5,649 nt of DNA from contig NVSM01000014.1 of the NCBI GenBank assembly GCA_002401225.1, positions 23,540-29,188 of the forward strand. Reading direction: 5' to 3'. The notes under the pieces were generated by a model. The model made no database searches. It was not told the DNA's origin and saw nothing but the letters and a program-made list of their open reading frames with translations. The position numbers and the translations under genes are program-made. Source of the DNA: a bacterium. Its GTDB lineage: Bacteria; Planctomycetota; Phycisphaerae; Phycisphaerales; UBA1924. Below, one piece after another: positions 1 to 4,834 of this stretch. Numbering within the stretch: the first letter of the stretch is position 1; each line of letters begins with the position of its first letter.

Positions 1-1
1 G

Positions 2-1927
2 AAGGCAGAATACACCGTTCGGTCGCGTGAAAGAGAACTCCAAGGGCACAAAGATCGCGGGAATATCCCCGATGCCGACGACCTGCGCCGTGTCGAACGC
101 ATTGCGAATCAGCCGATCGCTGAAGAGGTCGAAGCGCACACACTCGTTGGAGATGTGAGCGATGGGATTGGGTTTACCTTTATTCGCCAAGGCGTGCGCG
201 AGACCCCTTTGATTTCGCGTGTTGGCATCGGGAAAGCGGATCAAGATCGTGAAGCCGTCTCGGTGTTTCCAGGATTGATTGTGCTCGATGCAACCGCTCG
301 GCTGTATCCATACAAAGATCTTCGCGTGTTGATCGATCGCTCTTCGTTCCCGCCGCCGTTGCAGTCTGAGTCGTTGGTGTCGATGGATGAAATCGATGTC
401 GGATCAATGATCCTCGGCGTGGTTCGATCGGGTATCCAAGCAGACGATGTGCAACGACGCAAAGAAGCATTAGAAAACGATGACCTGCTCGCGTTGCGTT
501 CGCGGACTGTCAAAGGCACCGATCGCGGACGCTATATGCACAGCGATTACATCGGACGAACCGGGATCGAGCAGGCATATGAAGATCACTTGCGCGGGCT
601 CCGCGGGGTGAGCGTCGAGAACCGCCAGACAGGCGAAGCGATCGAGATCGGATCGACGCCGGGCTTAGATATTCAGCTCACCCTCGACATCATGCTCCAG
701 GCGCGGGTGCGTGCGATCCTCGATCCTGCACTCGGTCTCACACGAATTCAGCCTTGGCATAACAACGAAGAACCCACGATGCCCATCGGGACCGAACTCG
801 ATGCAGGCGTGATTGTGTTGGAGGTTGCGACGGGTGATATTCTGGCATTGGTATCAACCCCTGTGCCTCCGAGCGATGGCGATTGGTCACGCTATGGCGT
901 GCGGAGCAAGGCCGACAAACGCTTGTTTGATAAGATCCACACGCCCTATATCAACCGTGCGATCGCGATGCCCTACCCGCCCGGATCGGTGGCCAAAGCG
1001 ATCATTCTTAACGGGGCAGCCAAGTATGGAAAATACCCGCAAGGCGAACGGATCGATGCCACCGGCCACTTATTGCCCAACCAACCAAACAGATATCGCT
1101 CATGGATTTACAAGATCACCAACGGTGCGTATACGCATTACGATCAGCTCGACGGACGACATCCAAACGATGTTGATGCGTTAATGGTCTCGTCGAATGT
1201 GTTCTTCTTTACCCTCGGGCGAAGGCTGGGCCCAGAGCTGATCAGCACGGTCTATCAAGAGTTTGGTGTCGGCACGCGGTACAACCTGGGGATTGGGCAA
1301 GAATGGCCCGGTTCGCTTGAGCCGTTTAGTGGAGCAGCCTTAAATATTGAACATGCAACGCTGATGGGGATCGGTCAAGGCCCGGTCACATGGACCCCTT
1401 TGCATGCTGCCGACGCGTTCGCAACAATCGCTCGTCAAGGATATCGAGTCCCGCCCAAGCTAATTGTTGATGGCCGAGCACCCGATGTAAAAAGCCTCGA
1501 TCTACCAGCATGGTCGATCCGTGATTCGCTCGAAGGATTGCATAAGGTGGTCGCGAACCGGGCATTGGGTTCTGGATTTGGGATTCGGTATCAAGAGCTT
1601 GAGCCGCACACCCCGACCTTTAATGCCCCGGGGATTAAGGTCTGGGGCAAGACAGGAACCGCCGAAGCACCAGCCTTGGTTTTTGATCCAGATCTGATTG
1701 GTGATGAGAACGGGCCAATGGACCCGATCGTGGTGCGCGACGGCGATCACTCTTGGTTCGTAACACTCGTCGGGCGCGAAGGCTCCAGCCCAGAATATGC
1801 GATCGCGGTAGTGGTTGATTATGCCGGCTCGGGCGGTCGGGTGTCTGGGCCGATCAATAATCAGATTATCCATGCACTGATCGCTGAGGGCTATCTGCCC
1901 AAGGTAGATGAAGAGGGCCAGCCATGA
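2..1927 (+). CDS. mrdA: PBP2-type peptidoglycan D,D-transpeptidase, 5' end cut by window
   Basis: Class B penicillin-binding protein that cross-links peptidoglycan in the periplasm during cell elongation. The frame is open from base 2, so the GTG at 155 is not a start; 641 residues are visible and the N-terminal membrane anchor is outside the window. Visible in order: an ARLYP segment at visible residues 99-103 (dimerisation-domain R-x-YP motif), a long poorly recognisable stretch, GRTGIEQAYEDHLRG around 185-199 (the G-x-x-G-[LI]-E signature before the catalytic domain), and then the transpeptidase domain. All three active-site motifs are intact: SVAK (nucleophile Ser codon 986-988), SSN (1190-1198) and KTGT (1649-1660). 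E. coli PBP2 is 633 aa in full, so this protein is clearly longer, with the excess in the N-terminal half. Its 4-base ATGA overlap with the rodA-type gene points to PBP2 rather than FtsI. The family assignment is firm; the PBP2 versus FtsI choice is inferred from context. Confidence 0.9.
   Translation, partial: KAEYTVRSRERELQGHKDRGNIPDADDLRRVERIANQPIAEEVEAHTLVGDVSDGIGFTFIRQGVRETPLISRVGIGKADQDREAVSVFPGLIVLDATARLYPYKDLRVLIDRSSFPPPLQSESLVSMDEIDVGSMILGVVRSGIQADDVQRRKEALENDDLLALRSRTVKGTDRGRYMHSDYIGRTGIEQAYEDHLRGLRGVSVENRQTGEAIEIGSTPGLDIQLTLDIMLQARVRAILDPALGLTRIQPWHNNEEPTMPIGTELDAGVIVLEVATGDILALVSTPVPPSDGDWSRYGVRSKADKRLFDKIHTPYINRAIAMPYPPGSVAKAIILNGAAKYGKYPQGERIDATGHLLPNQPNRYRSWIYKITNGAYTHYDQLDGRHPNDVDALMVSSNVFFFTLGRRLGPELISTVYQEFGVGTRYNLGIGQEWPGSLEPFSGAALNIEHATLMGIGQGPVTWTPLHAADAFATIARQGYRVPPKLIVDGRAPDVKSLDLPAWSIRDSLEGLHKVVANRALGSGFGIRYQELEPHTPTFNAPGIKVWGKTGTAEAPALVFDPDLIGDENGPMDPIVVRDGDHSWFVTLVGREGSSPEYAIAVVVDYAGSGGRVSGPINNQIIHALIAEGYLPKVDEEGQP
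1913..1917 (+). promoter_or_regulatory. Ribosome binding site of rodA
   Basis: GAGGG lies inside the mrdA 3' end, six bases before the rodA ATG at 1924. Together with the ATGA stop/start overlap it fixes that start and suggests translational coupling of the two genes. Confidence 0.6.
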
Positions 1928-3234
1928 GCACGATGCCATCACGCATAATTCGGCTCATCCAAGGCGGCGGACGATCCAACGAGCCGATCACCAAAGCGAT
2001 TAAAGTAATTAACTACGGGTGGATCACCGTGATCGCATCGCTGTTGTTAACGCTGATCGGGATCTACGCGATTGATCTTGGATTGAGCAAAGAAAGCGCA
2101 GCAGGCGAACTTGTGCTGTCGTCAACCGCAATCAAACAGATGGTGTTTATGGTCGTCGGGATGATCGCCTGCGCGGTGATCGCGTTGCCTCATTACAAGC
2201 TCATCACCGCAATCGCATGGCTGTTGTTTTTTATCTGTCTTGCGTTGCTGGTGTTCCTGCTCATCCCGGCGGTGCCCAAGAGCATCGTGAACCCGGTCAA
2301 GGGGGCGCGGTCGTGGATCAATCTCGGTTTTACAAACTTCCAGCCTAGTGAGGTGATGAAGATCGCCTTTGTGCTTGCTGTGGCGCAGTACATGCGGTTC
2401 AGATCTGAGCATCGACGGTTTAAGGGATTGATTGTGCCCGGGATTATCGCTGCGGTGCCGGTGGCGTTGATTACCGTTCAGCCAGACCTTGGTACTGCAT
2501 CATTGTTTATCCCAGCGTTGTTTGCGATGCTGATCGCAGCAGGCGCTCGGCTTCGTCATCTGACCTTGATCGTAGTGTGCGCCGCGATGGCAGCACCGAT
2601 CGGGTATCAGTTCATGAAGCCTCACCAGAAGAGCCGAATCGACGGCTTGATCAAGCAGTTCCAAGGCGACACCTCGACCAACTTCGATATCAACTTCCAA
2701 GCCTCACGAGCACAGATGATCATCGGCGCTGGGCAGGCGACCGGGATGAGCGACGATACAACCCGGGCGATGGTGCGGTACAACGCGCTGCCTGAGCGTG
2801 AGAACGACATGATCTTTGCGGTTGTGGTGGCTCGATTCGGGTTTGCGGGCGGGTTTGTGCTCTTGTTGCTCTATGGGGTGTGGGTCGGTGGGGCGTTTGT
2901 GGTGGCGGCGAGCTGTCGCGAGCCGATGGGCAGATTGATTGCGGTGGGAATTCCTGCGTTTATTGCGACTCAAGTCATCATTAATGTTGGGATGAACATC
3001 GGGGTGGTTCCTATCATCGGCATCACGCTCCCGTTCCTCAGTGCTGGGGGATCGAGCCTGATTACCTCGTGGTTGATGACCGGGCTGATTGTCAATGTAG
3101 CCTTGCACCGCCCGAAACCCCCTTACCGGAGCTCGTTTGAATACGCAGATGATGATTATGGACCAGACCCGCTCAAACCAACCAAGCCGTACGGGCGCTC
3201 AATCGGATTCTCCGGCCGAGCGTTCACCCGTTGA
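1924..3234 (+). CDS. rodA: SEDS peptidoglycan glycosyltransferase, RodA type
   Basis: Polytopic membrane enzyme (436 aa) that polymerises lipid II into glycan strands and works with its cognate class B PBP. About ten hydrophobic segments can be seen, roughly at residues 33-51, 69-87, 93-114, 143-157, 168-184, 190-206, 212-229, 297-328, 337-361 and 370-394. SEDS signatures are present: GARSWINLG...QPSEVMK (127-146), QPDLGT (186-191), a large loop (about 230-296) ending in LPERENDMIFA, where Asp295 matches the family's essential aspartate, and the C-terminal block NVGMNIGVVPIIGITLPFLS...GGSS (354-378). The sequence around Asp295 reads N-D rather than the usual T-D. RodA is preferred over FtsW because the PBP2-type gene overlaps it. 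The last 36 residues are a hydrophilic tail rich in Asp, Pro and Lys whose codons also encode the start of rsmG in another frame. Confidence 0.93.
   Translation: MSTMPSRIIRLIQGGGRSNEPITKAIKVINYGWITVIASLLLTLIGIYAIDLGLSKESAAGELVLSSTAIKQMVFMVVGMIACAVIALPHYKLITAIAWLLFFICLALLVFLLIPAVPKSIVNPVKGARSWINLGFTNFQPSEVMKIAFVLAVAQYMRFRSEHRRFKGLIVPGIIAAVPVALITVQPDLGTASLFIPALFAMLIAAGARLRHLTLIVVCAAMAAPIGYQFMKPHQKSRIDGLIKQFQGDTSTNFDINFQASRAQMIIGAGQATGMSDDTTRAMVRYNALPERENDMIFAVVVARFGFAGGFVLLLLYGVWVGGAFVVAASCREPMGRLIAVGIPAFIATQVIINVGMNIGVVPIIGITLPFLSAGGSSLITSWLMTGLIVNVALHRPKPPYRSSFEYADDDYGPDPLKPTKPYGRSIGFSGRAFTR
3128..3131 (+). promoter_or_regulatory. Ribosome binding site supporting the rsmG TTG start
   Basis: GGAG lies inside the rodA coding sequence, five bases before the TTG codon at 3137. 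The in-frame ATG codons further on (3149, 3152, 3158) have no purine-rich core at a suitable distance, so this site favours the TTG start. It is short and could be chance. Confidence 0.4.
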
Positions 3235-4015
3235 TCTCGAACTCGGATCACTCACCGCCTGCACCCCGCCCGAGGGCTGGGTCGAGCGATGCAACGAAGC
3301 CGGGGTATCGTTCGATGATGGCGATGTCGAGAAGCTCGGGATGTACCTAGCGACCTTGATGCACGCCAACACCCGCATGAACCTAACCGCCATCCGCGAA
3401 GAAGCGGACGCATGGGACAAGCACATCTTCGATGCGTTGACCTTGGTGCCTCTAATGGCCGAGCTTGAAGACGATGCAAGCGTGATCGATATCGGTTCCG
3501 GCGGCGGCTTGCCCGGGATTCCATTGGCGATCGTGATGCCCAAGGTATGGTTCACGCTTGTGGATGCGACCAAGAAGAAGATTGATTATTTGGATCAAGC
3601 GATTGATGCGCTTGGCTTGAAGAATGTGCGTGCGATCAATGCACGGGCCGAGCAGCTCGGGGTCGATCGCGGCATGCGGACACCCGACGGGCGCAAGGGT
3701 GCGCATCGTGAGCATTATGATGTCGCCTTGGCGCGAGGCGTGGGGCAGATCGCGATGCTGGCGGAGCTGACGGTGCCACTGCTTAAGATCGGCGGGTTGG
3801 TGCTGATGACCAAAGGCCAACGCGCCGAGGAAGAGCTTGAGATCGCCAAGCCTGCGTTGCACTTGTTGCACACGAACCATGCCGGGACGATCGAGACGGC
3901 GACAGGTCGGATTGTGGTGTTGGAGAAGCAGCGCAAGACGCCACGGGATTATCCGAGGCGTGATGGTGAGCCCAAGCGGTCGCCGTTGGGTGTGAAGAGG
4001 GAAGGGAAGAAGTGA
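3137..4015 (+). CDS. rsmG: 16S rRNA (guanine-527-N7)-methyltransferase RsmG (GidB)
   Basis: Cytoplasmic SAM-dependent enzyme that methylates N7 of G527 in the 530 loop of 16S rRNA; in other bacteria its loss gives low-level streptomycin resistance. The family pattern is complete: NLTAIRE (82-88), KHIFDAL (95-101), SAM motif I DIGSGGGLPG (118-127), LVDATKKKIDYL (141-152) ending the second strand, NARAEQLG (168-175), ALARG (197-201) and a TKG motif (225-227). At 292 aa it is longer than E. coli RsmG (207 aa): about 40 polar residues at the N terminus, a basic insertion around 176-193 and a Lys/Arg-rich C-terminal tail. Start chosen: TTG 3137 with GGAG five bases upstream; ATG 3149, 3152 or 3158 are alternatives. 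There is no ATG, GTG or TTG between 3158 and 3338, so any usable start lies inside rodA, overlapping it by 77-98 bases. Probably co-translated with rodA. Confidence 0.93.
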   Translation: MNTQMMIMDQTRSNQPSRTGAQSDSPAERSPVDLELGSLTACTPPEGWVERCNEAGVSFDDGDVEKLGMYLATLMHANTRMNLTAIREEADAWDKHIFDALTLVPLMAELEDDASVIDIGSGGGLPGIPLAIVMPKVWFTLVDATKKKIDYLDQAIDALGLKNVRAINARAEQLGVDRGMRTPDGRKGAHREHYDVALARGVGQIAMLAELTVPLLKIGGLVLMTKGQRAEEELEIAKPALHLLHTNHAGTIETATGRIVVLEKQRKTPRDYPRRDGEPKRSPLGVKREGKK

Positions 4016-4019
4016 GAGC

Positions 4020-4057
4020 ATGGTTAGAAAATCCTTCGGATTTTTAACCATGGCACC
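4020..4057 (-). repeat. REP-like palindrome, type A, left outer copy
   Basis: Imperfect hairpin at 4020-4051: ATGGTTA pairs with TAACCAT and AAAATCC with GGATTTT around a TTC loop (4035-4037), with one unpaired G at 4027. The foot GGCACC (4052-4057) is the complement of GGTGCC, so the unit reads on the minus strand. It is an exact reverse complement of 4692-4729 over all 38 bases. It sits four bases after the rsmG stop, where the transcript would fold into a strong hairpin; with no T-run after it, it looks more like a 3'-end stabiliser or transposase-binding site than a classic terminator. Confidence 0.9.
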
Positions 4058-4097
4058 GGAGGAAGATGGGCATGGTTTTGGGAAAAGGAAGGCGTAT

Positions 4098-4135
4098 GGT
4101 GCCGTGGTTAAAATCTCGAAGAGATTTCTAACCAC
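4098..4135 (+). repeat. REP-like palindrome, type B, left inner copy
   Basis: GGTGCC foot (4098-4103) followed by a hairpin at 4104-4135: GTGGTTA pairs with TAACCAC and AAATCTC with GAGATTT around a GAA loop, with one unpaired C between the two halves on the 3' arm. The stem differs from type A by paired changes (outer A-T to G-C; inner AAAATCC/GGATTTT to AAATCTC/GAGATTT), so pairing is kept while sequence changes. It lies 36 bases before the transposase start and opposes the type A copy on its left, feet pointing at each other across 40 bases. Confidence 0.9.
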
Positions 4136-4171
4136 GAACGGAGTGTATGAAATTGGAGTACACTTCTCAGT

Positions 4172-4684
4172 ATGTCCGTCCGTCGCTACAACATCGAAGC
4201 CCAAGCAAGATTCCTCACATTCTCCTGTTATCAACGAGTTCAACTCCTTGATGATCCTGATGTGCGTAATCTTCTCATTGAGCAGATTGAGGCTCAACGC
4301 AGATCTTTGGGATTTCGTGTCATCGCTTGGGTGATTATGCCCGAGCATGTGCATTTGTTGCTGGTTCCTAAGGATGGTGAGATCGCACCTGTACTTAAGG
4401 GAATCAAGATGGGATTTGCTCGTCGGGTGCTCACTAAAATGCGGAAAGATCAAAATCCGCTGCTCGAGAAAATGCGTGATGCCAGAGGTGTCGCTCATAT
4501 TTGGCAGCGAGGCGGGGGATATGACCGGAATGTGCGGGATCAGGCGGAACTCGAAAAATTTGTGGGGTATATTCACATGAATCCGGTCAAACGCGGATTG
4601 GTTGAACAGGCGACAGATTGGGTGTGGTCATCAGCCAGAGATTATCAAGGAGTTCAAGGTAAGATAGAGTTGTGGCGAGGGTAG
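4172..4684 (+). CDS. REP-associated tyrosine transposase (RAYT), Y1/HUH family
   Basis: Single-strand DNA nuclease/transposase of the IS200/IS605-related RAYT group, thought to bind and cleave REP hairpins near their foot. At 170 aa it is the full usual length and looks intact. The N-terminal ARFLTFSCYQR block (12-22) is typical; MPEHVHLLL carries the metal-binding HUH-type pair His59 and His61; WQRGGGYDRNV (111-121) and YIHMNPVKRGLV (133-144) follow, with Tyr133 the predicted nucleophile and Asn137 where IS200-type enzymes have a polar metal ligand; DWVWSSARDY (149-158) closes the domain. Start ATG 4172 is chosen because the conserved N terminus begins directly after it; GGAG at 4155-4158 is a rather distant ribosome binding site. 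It lies in the loop of a possible small hairpin (AGTGTA 4142-4147 with TACACT 4159-4164). The flanking palindromes are the probable substrates. Family assignment is strong; activity is not shown. Confidence 0.92.
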   Translation: MSVRRYNIEAQARFLTFSCYQRVQLLDDPDVRNLLIEQIEAQRRSLGFRVIAWVIMPEHVHLLLVPKDGEIAPVLKGIKMGFARRVLTKMRKDQNPLLEKMRDARGVAHIWQRGGGYDRNVRDQAELEKFVGYIHMNPVKRGLVEQATDWVWSSARDYQGVQGKIELWRG

Positions 4685-4691
4685 GTTTCAT

Positions 4692-4729
4692 GGTGCCATG
4701 GTTAAAAATCCGAAGGATTTTCTAACCAT
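4692..4729 (+). repeat. REP-like palindrome, type A, right inner copy
   Basis: GGTGCC foot (4692-4697) and a hairpin at 4698-4729 with a GAA loop and one bulged C on the 3' arm. It is an exact reverse complement of the left outer copy. It starts seven bases after the transposase stop codon, so it would form the 3' hairpin of the transposase mRNA. It is a direct repeat, in the same orientation, of the type B copy upstream of the transposase: on the top strand the gene is bounded by a B unit at its 5' side and an A unit at its 3' side. Confidence 0.9.
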
Positions 4730-4757
4730 GTCTTGAAGTTTGAGAACGAAGAAGAGC

Positions 4758-4795
4758 GTGATTAGAAATCTCTTCGAGATTTTAACCACGGCACC
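4758..4795 (-). repeat. REP-like palindrome, type B, right outer copy
   Basis: Hairpin at 4758-4789 with a TTC loop, then the foot GGCACC (4790-4795), so it reads on the minus strand. It matches the reverse complement of the left type B copy at 37 of 38 bases. The single difference (A at 4761 where G is expected) leaves a G-T wobble on the strand that carries GGTGCC and an A-C mismatch on the other, which hints that the GGTGCC strand is the one whose fold is under selection. It points away from the right type A copy, 28 bases to its left. Confidence 0.88.
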
Positions 4796-4824
4796 AAGAG
4801 GTGGACGAGATTTTGAAGGATGAG

Positions 4825-4831
4825 AGAAGAG
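4825..4831 (+). promoter_or_regulatory. Probable ribosome binding site of the helicase gene
   Basis: The purine run AGAAGAG lies three bases before ATG 4835, a little closer than ideal. An in-frame ATG at 4820 has only GAAGG directly touching it and a TGA at 4814-4816 just before, so translation begins at 4820 or 4835; 4835 is preferred. Confidence 0.4.
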
Positions 4832-4834
4832 TTC

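Larger units (their letters stand above)
4020..4795. mobile_element. RAYT transposase gene bracketed by two pairs of REP-like palindromes
   Basis: A 776-base unit begins four bases after the rsmG stop and ends 39 bases before the helicase start. It contains one Y1/HUH transposase gene with two palindromes on each side. The left outer palindrome (type A) is an exact 38-base reverse complement of the right inner one; the left inner palindrome (type B) matches the right outer one at 37 of 38 bases in reverse complement. The order and orientation are A(-), B(+), gene, A(+), B(-). This resembles the RAYT/REP units of proteobacteria, where a single-copy transposase sits among the REP palindromes it recognises. 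No target-site duplication is apparent, as expected for this single-strand mechanism. GATC is sparser here (5 by hand count) than in the flanking genes. Whether the unit moves as a whole cannot be told from one copy. Confidence 0.8.

Noticed and set aside
155..157. GTG as start of the PBP2-type gene
   Set aside because: The frame stays open upstream to the window edge, and the membrane anchor and N-terminal domain expected for the family are not yet seen, so the true start is outside the window.
4020..4334. Open frame of 104 codons starting in the left type A palindrome
   Set aside because: Its first part is just translated palindromes and its last part runs out of frame through the transposase gene. 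The same pseudo-peptides appear from the right-hand palindromes on the minus strand, showing they come from the repeats, not from a protein.
3452..4576. Minus-strand open frame of 374 codons
   Set aside because: It lies opposite rsmG, the repeats and the transposase gene, all with clear conserved motifs on the plus strand. Its length is a by-product of codon bias.
4681..4684. GTAG tetranucleotide near the right type A palindrome, as in enterobacterial REP units
   Set aside because: It overlaps the transposase stop codon, is absent at the same distance from the other three copies, and the shared foot here is GGTGCC.
4698..4729. Rho-independent terminator of the transposase gene
   Set aside because: The hairpin is strong but is followed by CATG-type sequence (GTCTTGAAG) with no T-run, and identical hairpins occur where no terminator is needed. 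It is better explained as a REP-like repeat.
4020..4795. CRISPR array
   Set aside because: There are only four repeats, in alternating orientation, with unequal spacing and a gene in the middle; each repeat is itself a near-perfect palindrome. No cas-like gene is present.
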